A stretch of DNA of 64,000 nt from JAIQFV01 sp041494885 (GTDB lineage: Bacteria > Acidobacteriota > Terriglobia > JAIQFV01). The stretch is from positions 19,795-83,794 of the forward strand of contig JBGQBO010000023.1 in the NCBI GenBank assembly GCA_041494885.1, read 5' to 3'. The notes under the pieces were generated by a model. It did not search any database, had not been told where the DNA came from, and was given only the letters and a program-made list of their open reading frames with translations. The translations under genes were made by a program, and so were the position numbers. Shown one piece after another: positions 21,874-29,917 of the stretch; the stretch's first letter is position 1; each line of letters begins with the position of its first letter.

Positions 21874-23338
21874 AGTTGCCTCTGTACCGCCTTCCCCGCA
21901 CACCACCCGGCTGAAGGACTATTTTAACTCCAACGCGTACAAACGGGATCGCTGGAAACGACGAAACCCCTATTATTACCGGGAGATGGAGAAGTTCTAT
22001 CGGTTTGCGATTCCCGAGGGAGAGCGGGTGCTTGAACTCGGATGCGGGACCGGAGATCTGCTGAATGTCGTGGCGCCCGGGTGGGGCGTTGGGATTGATT
22101 TCAGTGAATCAATGCTTTCCATAGCCCGGTCGAAGTATCCACACCTGGAATTCAAGAACATGGATGCGCATCAGCTCGAACTGGAGGAATCCTTTGATGC
22201 GATCATTCTTTCGGATTTGATTGGGGACCTCGAGGATGTCCTAGTCGTGTTCCAGCAATTGCACAAGGTCTCTATCCCGGAGACACGAATCATCATCAGC
22301 TATTACAACTATCTTTGGGAACCGGTGCTGAAGCTGGGAGAGTGGCTGCATCTAAAGACCAAACAGTCCCTTCAGAACTGGCTGCCCATGGCCGATGTCA
22401 CAAATCTCCTGGAACTCAGCGGTTTCGAAGCGGTGAGGCGCGGAACGCGGCTCCTCCTTCCCTTGAATGTGCCCCTCGTGTCCTGGATCATGAATCGCAT
22501 ACTGGCCCCCGTTCCCGTGCTCCGACAACTGTGTCTCGTGGAGTACATTGTAGCGAGGCCTTCTCCCTGTAGTTTTGGCGCTTCGCATACGCCCATGGAT
22601 GGGCCCAAGACCAAAGGGTCCTGTACGGTGGTGATCCCCTGCCGCAACGAGGTGGAAAACATCGAGGCAGCGGTGGAACGCATTCCAGCCCTGGGCGACC
22701 ATACAGAAATCATTTTTGTGGATGGGAATTCCACGGATGGAACCGTTGAGAAGATTCACGAGGTCATCGATCGCTATCGCGGAGAAAAAGACATCAAGTT
22801 CATTGCCCAGGGCACGGGTAAAGGGAAAGGAGATGCTGTCCGGAAAGGATTTGCGGCGGCCGCGGGTGATGTCCTGATCATTCTTGATGCCGATCTCACG
22901 GTGTCCCCGGAAGACCTCCCCAAATTTCTTGAGCCCCTGGCGTCGGGGAAAGCGGAATTCGTCAACGGGTCGCGACTGGTGTATCCCCTGGAGAAGCAGG
23001 CCATGCGGTTTCTGAACCTCCTGGGCAATAAATTCTTCAGCATGGCCTTTACTTTCATCCTCGGACAACGCATCCGGGACACCCTGTGTGGAACGAAGGC
23101 CCTGCTCAAGGAGAACTACGAGAAGATTGCAGCGAACCGCAGTTTTTTTGGGGACTTTGATCCTTTCGGGGATTTTGACTTGTTGTTCGGGGCGGCGAAA
23201 CTCAATCTCAAGATCGTGGAAGTCCCCGTCCGGTATCACGGACGCACTTATGGAAAAACGAAGATCAGCCGTTTTCGACATGGCTTGATCTTGTTGAGAA
23301 TGGCCCTGCTGGCCTTCAGGAAATTCAAGTTGGGTTAA
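21806..23338 (+). CDS. Fusion of class I methyltransferase and family 2 glycosyltransferase
   Basis: 510 residues with two enzymes in one chain. The N-terminal half is an S-adenosylmethionine-dependent methyltransferase (VLELGCGTGD at 75-84, then IILSDLIGDLED). From about residue 270 a GT2 domain begins (CTVVIPCRNEVENIEAAVERIP), with the DxD-like DADLTVSPEDLP and a C-terminal FDLLFGAAKLNLKIVEVPV. GT2 enzymes of this kind transfer sugars to polyprenyl phosphate or glycan acceptors. The only usable ATG lies 68 bases inside the previous gene. Later in-frame starts would be CTG only, so translational coupling is likely. The basic end (KTKISRFRHG) may sit at the membrane. Confidence 0.85.
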   Translation: MTDLKKPSHGTDTLAATHSSAPEVASVPPSPHTTRLKDYFNSNAYKRDRWKRRNPYYYREMEKFYRFAIPEGERVLELGCGTGDLLNVVAPGWGVGIDFSESMLSIARSKYPHLEFKNMDAHQLELEESFDAIILSDLIGDLEDVLVVFQQLHKVSIPETRIIISYYNYLWEPVLKLGEWLHLKTKQSLQNWLPMADVTNLLELSGFEAVRRGTRLLLPLNVPLVSWIMNRILAPVPVLRQLCLVEYIVARPSPCSFGASHTPMDGPKTKGSCTVVIPCRNEVENIEAAVERIPALGDHTEIIFVDGNSTDGTVEKIHEVIDRYRGEKDIKFIAQGTGKGKGDAVRKGFAAAAGDVLIILDADLTVSPEDLPKFLEPLASGKAEFVNGSRLVYPLEKQAMRFLNLLGNKFFSMAFTFILGQRIRDTLCGTKALLKENYEKIAANRSFFGDFDPFGDFDLLFGAAKLNLKIVEVPVRYHGRTYGKTKISRFRHGLILLRMALLAFRKFKLG

Positions 23339-23371
23339 GGTGACCCCTGGAGCAGTTGGAGGCGCGGGACG

Positions 23372-24175
23372 TTGTCCGACCGCGCTTCTCTTGAAAATAG
23401 AATTGAAAGCCCTCAAAGGATACCCAGATCTCTATTGACCCACCACGACGAATTCTCCAAAATTCAATCTCGATATTTTGAGGCCGCCGACGCGAGGAGA
23501 TTCCATCATCAGACCGGCGATCCTTATTTCTCGAGAACAGAAAAGTCATTGTTGGAGGGAGCGCGGCCGCGCCGCGGACAACGACTTCTCGAAGTGGGAT
23601 GCGGGGAGGGAGGGAACCTGTTTTTTCTCGGCGATTCGGAAGCGCACTTGTATGGAATCGACCTTTTTTCTAACAAGCTTATCTTTGCGAAGAGCCAGTT
23701 GCCCCAATGCCGTTTCCTCTGCTCCCGCGCGGACCAGTTGCCTTTCCCTGCGGAGTGTTTTGACATCGTTCTGTGCCGGGACGTGTTGCACCATCTGCCT
23801 GCCCGCGAGTCAGCCTTGAAGGAATTCGCGCGGGTCTGCCGCCATGGGGGGAAGATTGTGATCATTGAGCCCAACGGGAGAAATCCGATCATTCAATTGC
23901 AAGCCTGGTTGGTCAAGGCAGAATCCGGAATAAAGCGCAATTCCCCTGCGGCCCTTCAGTCTCTCCTCGACCGTGAGCTGGGTTTTTCCTCGGTGCTTCA
24001 ACTCCGGCAACCCTTTCCCCTCTTTCGTATGGTCTTGCATTACCGTTATGGATTTGCCCGGCTGAGCCGATGGCAGGGGACTCAGAAGTTTTTTAACGCG
24101 ATCAACCAACTGGCCGCCCGGGTTGTTCCCAAGTCGCGGTGGGCTTATCTGGTAATTGAAATTGAGAAGGGATAG
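23372..24175 (+). CDS. Class I SAM-dependent methyltransferase
   Basis: 267 residues from a TTG start with GGAGG nine bases upstream. Motif I is LLEVGCGEG at 72-80, motif II lies near YGIDLFSNKL, and RADQLPFPAECFDIVLCRDV is the post-II segment. The HHLP that follows and VIIEPNGRNP are typical of methyltransferase family 11. Within this cluster it is probably a sugar or glycan O-methyltransferase, but a lipid or quinone substrate cannot be excluded. It starts 33 bases after the fusion gene. Confidence 0.8.
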   Translation: MSDRASLENRIESPQRIPRSLLTHHDEFSKIQSRYFEAADARRFHHQTGDPYFSRTEKSLLEGARPRRGQRLLEVGCGEGGNLFFLGDSEAHLYGIDLFSNKLIFAKSQLPQCRFLCSRADQLPFPAECFDIVLCRDVLHHLPARESALKEFARVCRHGGKIVIIEPNGRNPIIQLQAWLVKAESGIKRNSPAALQSLLDRELGFSSVLQLRQPFPLFRMVLHYRYGFARLSRWQGTQKFFNAINQLAARVVPKSRWAYLVIEIEKG

Positions 24176-24351
24176 TCCATCAGGCCGTGGGTGGAGATGT
24201 CTGAGGGAAAGACAGAGCCAATACACAGATTTTCGGGATGCGGCTGGGCGGCTTTGTTTGCTATCCTTGCCTTCATTAACTCTGAAGCGGACCACTGGCC
24301 CCCAAACGGCGCAAAAGATCGCGGGTCAGCCGACAGCTACACGCTTCGTCG

Positions 24352-24379
24352 TTGATGAGAACCGAGACGGGAGTATAAT
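24352..24379 (+). promoter_or_regulatory. Sigma-70-like promoter for the aminotransferase gene
   Basis: TTGATG (24352-24357), a 16-base spacer, then a perfect TATAAT (24374-24379). It lies about 95 bases before the chosen ATG. Its position also argues that upstream in-frame start codons are not used. Confidence 0.6.
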
Positions 24380-24474
24380 TGCATCTGCTCTCCATCCTGG
24401 TATGGAGAGGGAGGGGGAAAGTTGTTCGCTCACCCCTCGACATCAGCCCCCAAGGGAGGTCAAATCAAACGGTC

Positions 24475-25623
24475 ATGGAGAAGCTCTCTATCATGATGAA
24501 AGTCCCTTCAGTAGATTTGCATGCGCAATATGCGAGTCTCCGAGAGGAAATCCAGAAGGCCATCAACGAGGTCATGGAATCGCAGGGCTTCATTCTCGGG
24601 CCAAAGGTTGAAACCCTCGAAAGGGAAATCGCCAGGTATTGTCACACCGCCCACGCGGTGGGCGTGGCCTCGGGAACCGATGCCCTCCTCCTCGGTCTGC
24701 GTGCGGTAGGGATCGAACGCGGTGATGAGGTCATCACCTCCCCCTTTACCTTTTTCGCCACGGCGGGGGCGATCCACAACGCGGGAGGCGTCCCGGTTTT
24801 CGTGGACATTGATCCGGAGACGTTCAACATCGATCCTGGGCAGATTGAGGCCAAGGTGACCCCGCGCACGAGAGCCCTGATTCCCGTTCATTTGTTTGGA
24901 CAGCCTGCTGACATGAAGCCGATCCTCGAACTCTCCCGCAGACGCGGGGTCCGCATCATTGAAGATGCGGCGCAGTCCATCGGCGCAGAATACCGCCTCG
25001 AAGGGGACTGGAAAAAGGCTGGATCCCTTGGCGACTTGGGCTGCATTAGTTTCTTTCCATCCAAGAATCTGGGCGGGCTCGGGGACGGAGGCATGGTCGT
25101 CACCAATGATGCTCACCTTCGAGACCAGGTGGCGCTGCTGAGAACCCATGGCGGGCGAAACAAATATGTCCATGATATCGTGGGCTACAACAGCCGGTTG
25201 GATGCCCTCCAGGCCGCCGTACTCAGCGTGAAGTTAAAGTACCTGGATGGTTGGAGTGCGGCGCGATGCGCACGGGCCGGGATTTATGATGCGTTGATTA
25301 CCCGCGCGGGGCTGGGAGCGAAGGTGAAGACGCCCGTAATTCAGCCTTATTCAAAATCCGTGTTTAATCAATATGTCGTGCGAGTGGAACGCCGGGATGA
25401 GCTACAGAGATTCCTGAAGGAGCGGGGAGTATCCTCAGCAGTGTATTACCCCATCCCGTTGCACTTGCAGGCCTGCTTCAAGGATTTGGGGTATAAAGCG
25501 GGGGATTTCCCGGTCAGCGAGGCGGCTTCCCGCGAAGTGTTGGCCCTCCCAATGTATCCCGAATTGACCGAGGCCATGCAGGAATACGTCGTGGCTCAAG
25601 TCTCAGAATTTTACTCGTTGTGA
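24475..25623 (+). CDS. DegT/DnrJ/EryC1/StrS-family PLP-dependent sugar aminotransferase
   Basis: 382 residues from the ATG at 24475, though a second ATG 18 bases later is also plausible. GGGAGG lies 15 bases before. The family transfers an amino group to keto sugars on nucleotides. The Schiff-base Lys is Lys197 (SFFPSKNLGGLGDGG). EDAAQSIGAEY is the conserved segment before it, and THGGRNKYVHDIVGYNSRLDALQAA is the active-site block after it. It is typical of enzymes making 3- or 4-amino-deoxy sugars for O-antigen. It has its own promoter, so it can be transcribed apart from the methyltransferase upstream. Confidence 0.9.
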   Translation: MEKLSIMMKVPSVDLHAQYASLREEIQKAINEVMESQGFILGPKVETLEREIARYCHTAHAVGVASGTDALLLGLRAVGIERGDEVITSPFTFFATAGAIHNAGGVPVFVDIDPETFNIDPGQIEAKVTPRTRALIPVHLFGQPADMKPILELSRRRGVRIIEDAAQSIGAEYRLEGDWKKAGSLGDLGCISFFPSKNLGGLGDGGMVVTNDAHLRDQVALLRTHGGRNKYVHDIVGYNSRLDALQAAVLSVKLKYLDGWSAARCARAGIYDALITRAGLGAKVKTPVIQPYSKSVFNQYVVRVERRDELQRFLKERGVSSAVYYPIPLHLQACFKDLGYKAGDFPVSEAASREVLALPMYPELTEAMQEYVVAQVSEFYSL

Positions 25624-25761
25624 GGACCGACGCCGCAAACGAGGGGGATTTCTGTCCGTCGGATGGGTTGAAGCGGATTCGGGCAGAAATCCTTCTGCTC
25701 AGTGAATAAAAAGATTTCCGCCCCATTTGTTGGGTCGGTTGGCACGGAAAGAAGCAGGGAT

Positions 25762-26691
25762 ATGAAGGTCATCATCATAGGAGCGAATGGGCAATTGGGG
25801 AGTGAGCTCGCTGCCGCCTTTGAAAATGAGACGGTGGTCGCCCTGGGTCACAAAGACCTGGACATCGCCCATTATGATGCGGCCGAGCGCCTCTTCGACC
25901 GTGCCTATCCTGATGTGGTCCTTAATACCAGCGCCTATCATCGAGTTGATTTATGCGAAACGACACAGGAGAATGCCTTTGCCATTAATGCCTTTGCGGT
26001 TCGAAACCTGGCTCAGCTTTGCCGCAAGCACGATGCCCTTTTTGTGCATACCTCCACAGATTATGTTTTTGACGGTTCCAAGGGCGCCCCTTATACCGAA
26101 GAGGACGCTCCCAACCCCCAGAGTGTATACGCCACCTCAAAGCTGGCGGGCGAATTCTTTGTAAAGCACAACTGCTCGCGACACCTGATCATCCGCACCT
26201 GTGGCCTTTATGGCGATGCAGGGCGCAGTAGCAAGGGCTACAATTTTGTTGATCTCATGATCAGGCTACAGCGTGAGCAGCAGCCCATCCGCGTCGTGAA
26301 TGATCAGGTCCTAACGCCGACCCGAGCCGCAGAGGCCGCGCGCAAGATTCATGAATTGGTCCTTTATGAACGAGCTCACCGCACGGAGTTCCCCTCGCCG
26401 GGCGTCAAGGGCTCACTCTACGGCGTCGTCCATGTGACCGCGCAGGGCGAGTGCTCCTGGTATGAATTTGCCCGGACCATCTTCGAGGAAGCGGGGCTGG
26501 CTGTGAGCTTGATGCCCACGACCTCCGAGAAATTCGGAGCTGCTGCCAAGCGTCCAACCTACTCAGTCCTGGCCCACTCTAAATTGGCACAATTCGGGAT
26601 GGACGATATGGAATCCTGGCGCGAGGGACTCCACATTTACCTGACAGAGCGTCGAGTCCGGTCGGCAGCGCATGGGCCGATCCTCGCCTGA
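25762..26691 (+). CDS. dTDP-4-dehydrorhamnose reductase-like (RmlD family)
   Basis: 309 residues from the ATG at 25762; an in-frame ATG 60 bases earlier would add a leader before the nucleotide-binding fold and is less likely. The MKVIIIGANGQLGSEL start, the segment YPDVVLNTSAYHRVDLCE, FVHTSTDYVFDG and the catalytic YATSK are the RmlD pattern. RmlD performs the last step of dTDP-L-rhamnose synthesis with NADPH. No rmlA, rmlB or rmlC lies in the window, so these must be elsewhere or this enzyme reduces another keto sugar. It closes the polysaccharide cluster. Confidence 0.85.
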   Translation: MKVIIIGANGQLGSELAAAFENETVVALGHKDLDIAHYDAAERLFDRAYPDVVLNTSAYHRVDLCETTQENAFAINAFAVRNLAQLCRKHDALFVHTSTDYVFDGSKGAPYTEEDAPNPQSVYATSKLAGEFFVKHNCSRHLIIRTCGLYGDAGRSSKGYNFVDLMIRLQREQQPIRVVNDQVLTPTRAAEAARKIHELVLYERAHRTEFPSPGVKGSLYGVVHVTAQGECSWYEFARTIFEEAGLAVSLMPTTSEKFGAAAKRPTYSVLAHSKLAQFGMDDMESWREGLHIYLTERRVRSAAHGPILA

Positions 26692-27100
26692 ACTTCTCTT
26701 CGATTAAGCCTCGACCTTCCAGGCAGTCTCTTCTCCGGCCCTCCCCAAGCGTTCCACCCCGGCTATTAAGTTCCTCAATCTCAAATTTGAAATTTCAGAT
26801 GTTGCGAGGCGATCATGGAAAGCCTTCCGCTCACCCCGCGATCTGCCCTCACGGCCGGCTTGCTCCCCTGTCACTTGTTCCCGCGTGGAACAACCCCGGC
26901 GGTCTCATGGATGCCTGGTTTTGTCCTCGCACGCAGGAAACAGAAGAGAATCTACCGATCATTACTGCGATCCCTACAGATGAGACCCCGGGTCTCGGAG
27001 TTTCGTAATTTAGGTGAATTCCATCCCCATGAGTATGGCTTGAAGTCAATAGAAATGGTAAGATGACTTAGGGAAAGAAGGACTGGAGGAAAGGAGGCGT
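26692..27100. other. Intergenic region before the Rrf2 regulator
   Basis: No gene recognised. At 26781-26797 two perfect 10-bp palindromes overlap (TCAAATTTGA and TGAAATTTCA). They look like part of the short AT-rich repeat family also seen at 29477 and 53025, though a regulator site is possible. Confidence 0.35.
26781..26797. repeat. Overlapping AT-rich palindromes
   Basis: Two 10-bp perfect palindromes share three bases. They lie about 300 bases upstream of the Rrf2 gene. Their base pattern resembles the other short repeat tracts in the window. Confidence 0.4.
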
Positions 27101-27562
27101 ATGTTCCAACTCACTCGAGCTTGTGATTATGCGTTACGAGTCATGACCCGGCTGGCTGAGTTTCCTCGTGGAAACATCGTTCATTTGCCCGCATTGGCCT
27201 ATTCTGAAAATATTCCATCTCATTTTTTATCAAAGATATTACAGCAATTGACCCATGCCCATTTCATCAAATCACATCGAGGTGCAGCGGGAGGTTATTC
27301 TCTGGAAAAAGATCCGGCGGAGATATCACTGTTGGAGGTCATTGAAGCCATTGAAGGGTCGATCGTCTTGAACCAGTGTCTTTCACCCGGGATCGAATGT
27401 GAACGGATGTCCTGGTGCTCGATCCATGAGGTCTGTGCAGAGGCACGGGAGAGTGTTCTTGAGATCTTTCGTCGGGTCACGTTAAAGGACGTGGTGTTAA
27501 AAAACAGGCTCAACCGGGAATCAATGGATCAAACCAGCACTGAAAGAGCCGCCGTCCTTTGA
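27101..27562 (+). CDS. Rrf2-family transcription regulator
   Basis: 153 residues. The winged-helix start FQLTRACDYALRVMTRLAEF and IPSHFLSKILQQL, with SHRGAAGGYSL after it, is the Rrf2 signature. Three Cys follow the wing with suitable spacing (NQCLSPGIECERMSWCSIHE). They are likely ligands of an iron-sulfur cluster as in IscR and NsrR, so it may sense iron-sulfur status, oxygen or nitric oxide. A fourth Cys follows closely (EVCAEA). GGAGGAAAGGAGG precedes the ATG. No iron-sulfur or nitric-oxide gene is adjacent, so the regulon is unknown. Confidence 0.9.
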   Translation: MFQLTRACDYALRVMTRLAEFPRGNIVHLPALAYSENIPSHFLSKILQQLTHAHFIKSHRGAAGGYSLEKDPAEISLLEVIEAIEGSIVLNQCLSPGIECERMSWCSIHEVCAEARESVLEIFRRVTLKDVVLKNRLNRESMDQTSTERAAVL

Positions 27563-28102
27563 ATTGATTCAAATGTTTTTCCCGGAAAAATGCTGGTTGG
27601 ATTCTTCGGAAAGGCCAGGGAGCTTAGTCTGTCACGCTGCCGGGCAAATTTCACGCGTTCCCCGGCGAAGGGGTTAAACGACGGGGCTGATCCGGGTTGT
27701 CTCGCACCCGCTCTATGAGCGCCTCCTGCCGTTTCCGACAGTGCTGGCTTTCTGTGGCCCTGATGCTGATTCTGCTCGGGGCCAAAACCCTCTGAAGATT
27801 CGACCAGTTTAACCATCAGATCCGGCTCCTGGCGGGCACGATGATTGTCCCGTTTGGATGCTTCCTCGCCCACTAGATTGCCTTTGTAGAGAAATTGTTC
27901 CACGAAGACAGAACACGGCTGCCCCTGCCCGCTGACCATGGAGGCCGATCTGCTTTCCCTCCCCGTTGGCGAGGGAATTCTCTCTTTCTTCGTCCCCCGC
28001 CCACCTTTGCAGACTGGAGACCGCTCTCTTTTCAAATCTGCTATACTGATTGCCGCAAACCAAGCATCAATTATCAAATAACCTTCCGTGGAGAGTTGAT
28101 TC
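27563..28102. other. Intergenic region before the M24 peptidase
   Basis: A minus-strand open frame of 198 codons (27529-28125) spans it but overlaps both flanking genes and has improbable composition, so I do not call it. A candidate extended -10 element lies at 28039-28047. Confidence 0.4.
28039..28047 (+). promoter_or_regulatory. Candidate extended -10 promoter of the M24 peptidase gene
   Basis: TGCTATACT: a TGn extension directly before TATACT. It lies 55 bases upstream of the ATG. No good -35 hexamer is seen, which is usual for extended -10 promoters. Confidence 0.35.
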
Positions 28103-29299
28103 ATGAGCATCGACATTTCTGGCATTCAGGCTGCATTGAAAGACCACAAGATTGATGGGTGGCTGATGTATGACTTTCAAGGAGGCAATCCGATTGCACG
28201 CAAAGTCGTAGGTTGGAAGGAAGGGACGATGCTGACGCGTCGATGGTGGCTTTGGATCCCTCAATCGGGTGAACCGGTCCGTTTACACAGCGTCATTGAA
28301 CCCACCAACCTGGATTTTCTCCCCGGAAGGAAGATCTTATTCCTCAGCTGGCGTGACATGACCGAACATTTGGCCGATATGATGAAGGTGGCGACCACCG
28401 TCGCGATGGAATACTCGCCCCGGTGCGCTATTCCCTATCTCTCCCGGGTGGATGCCGGCACGATTGAGCTGATCCAATCGCTCGGAAAAAAAGTGGTCAG
28501 CTCCAAGGATCTGGTTCAATTTTTTGAGTCGCGGTGGTCGGATGAGCAACTGGCGATGCACCATGAAGCCGAAAAGAAACTGATGGCGATCAAGGATGGC
28601 GCCTATGCCGAGATCGGGGCTCGCCTGAGGCGCGGCGAGCGGACCACCGAATACGATATTCAACAGTGGATGTGGCAGCGTTTTGAAGCAGAAGATCTGA
28701 CTTCCTACGATGCGCCGATCGTGGCCGTCAATGAAAACAGCGGCAATCCGCACTATGGCCCCACCCGGGAGAAACACAAGGAAATCCGGAAGGGAGATTT
28801 CGTCTTAATCGATTACTGGGCCAAGTTGAAGAAGCACGACTCTGTCTATGCGGATTACACCTGGACCGGTTTTTGTGGGAGGAATCCCAGCGCCCGGCAC
28901 CTTGAGATATTTAACGTGGTGATCGGCGCTCGTGATGCCGCCGTGGAATACCTGAAACTGCGCGCCGCCCGAAAAGAGACCCCTTACGGTTGGGAAGTGG
29001 ACGACGTTTCCAGAGGGCATATTGAAAAGAAAGGGTTCGGAAAGTACTTTATTCACCGCACCGGACATAATATCGGGCTGGAAGTTCATGGCAACGGCGC
29101 CCACATTGACAACCTGGAAACGCAAGATGATCGGAAGCTGATCCCGCGCACCTGCTTCTCCATCGAACCCGGTGTTTATTTGCCCAATGAATTCGGGGTC
29201 CGGAGTGAGATCGATGTCTACATGGGAGAGAACTATGAGATCCGCGTAACGGGGCAGCCGATTCAGCGGGAACTCCTCCTCTTGGATGTGGGGGATTGA
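28103..29299 (+). CDS. M24-family metallopeptidase (Xaa-Pro aminopeptidase type)
   Basis: 398 residues. The C-terminal pita-bread fold keeps the five metal ligands: Asp237 (LIDYWA), Asp251 (YADYTWTGF), His322 (TGHNIG), Glu355 (SIEPGVY) and Glu369 (RSEIDV). The two Asp are 14 apart instead of the usual 11, through a KLKKHD loop. The N-terminal 130 residues form the creatinase-like domain. It cleaves N-terminal residues next to proline and needs two metal ions. No signal peptide, so probably cytoplasmic. A GTGGAGAG precedes the ATG. It appears to be transcribed alone. Confidence 0.85.
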   Translation: MSIDISGIQAALKDHKIDGWLMYDFQGGNPIARKVVGWKEGTMLTRRWWLWIPQSGEPVRLHSVIEPTNLDFLPGRKILFLSWRDMTEHLADMMKVATTVAMEYSPRCAIPYLSRVDAGTIELIQSLGKKVVSSKDLVQFFESRWSDEQLAMHHEAEKKLMAIKDGAYAEIGARLRRGERTTEYDIQQWMWQRFEAEDLTSYDAPIVAVNENSGNPHYGPTREKHKEIRKGDFVLIDYWAKLKKHDSVYADYTWTGFCGRNPSARHLEIFNVVIGARDAAVEYLKLRAARKETPYGWEVDDVSRGHIEKKGFGKYFIHRTGHNIGLEVHGNGAHIDNLETQDDRKLIPRTCFSIEPGVYLPNEFGVRSEIDVYMGENYEIRVTGQPIQRELLLLDVGD

Positions 29300-29476
29300 G
29301 TGGGCTGGGTGATTGAATGAGGTAATTTAGAAGAAGCGAAAGACATCTGTGAACGAAGTCAGACATGGGAACTCAGAAGCCAGAGACAGGAATTCAGTGG
29401 CGGAAAATCGGAGGTCAGAGGGAAGCTTAAAATGTGCAGCACAGATATTTGACTTTGGATTCTGGACTGTAGATTC

Positions 29477-29548
29477 GAAACTTTGAACTTTGAACCTTGA
29501 ACTTGGAACTGTTTTCTCGACTTTGAACTTGGAACTTTGAACTCTGAA
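29477..29548. repeat. Degenerate heptamer tract (TTTGAAC type)
   Basis: Repeated units close to CTTTGAA/CTTGGAA run through about 70 bases between the M24 gene and the next small gene. At least eight near-copies of TTGAAC or TTGGAAC are seen. The tract ends directly before the ATG of the small gene, and its last GGAAC may even act as that gene's weak ribosome-binding site. Confidence 0.7.
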
Positions 29549-29549
29549 T

Positions 29550-29882
29550 ATGGATTTTGAAGTTTCTTCAATTCTTCCGGGCGACTGGACGCCCCAACTC
29601 CAACGGCGTGAGCCCTCCGACCTCGCCTATGTCTTGCGAGACGAAGTGCGGGATCTTTACGCCTCCCTTCCTGAAGTCAAGATGGTGGTGGTGCAACACG
29701 GCGGGGATTGTTTCTCCCAGTGTGATGTCTGGCTTTATTTTGAAATGTGCGGCTGGGACGAAGACCTTATGGATGAGATCATTTACCGGGAATTCGTTCT
29801 AAAGAAATTTGAACAAGATTCCGCCACCACGTTTTCCTTCCATTACATCCCGTTCTCTCTTCAACTCTTTGATGTGTCGTGA
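29550..29882 (+). CDS. Small protein of unknown function
   Basis: 110 residues, acidic, no signal peptide and no membrane segment. Visible features are VVVQHGGDCFSQCDVWLYF, three Cys within about 15 residues, and a C-terminal FHYIPFSLQLF. I do not recognise the family. It lies between a repeat tract and a convergent transporter gene, so there is no operon context. Its composition reads like a real protein (balanced residues, no low complexity). Confidence 0.55.
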   Translation: MDFEVSSILPGDWTPQLQRREPSDLAYVLRDEVRDLYASLPEVKMVVVQHGGDCFSQCDVWLYFEMCGWDEDLMDEIIYREFVLKKFEQDSATTFSFHYIPFSLQLFDVS

Positions 29883-29917
29883 TCCCTGGGGCCGAGGGTG
29901 GGCCTACAGCGGGATCT

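Noticed and set aside
27529..28125. 198-codon minus-strand open frame
   Set aside because: Overlaps both the Rrf2 and M24 genes and lacks a start signal; translation is low quality.
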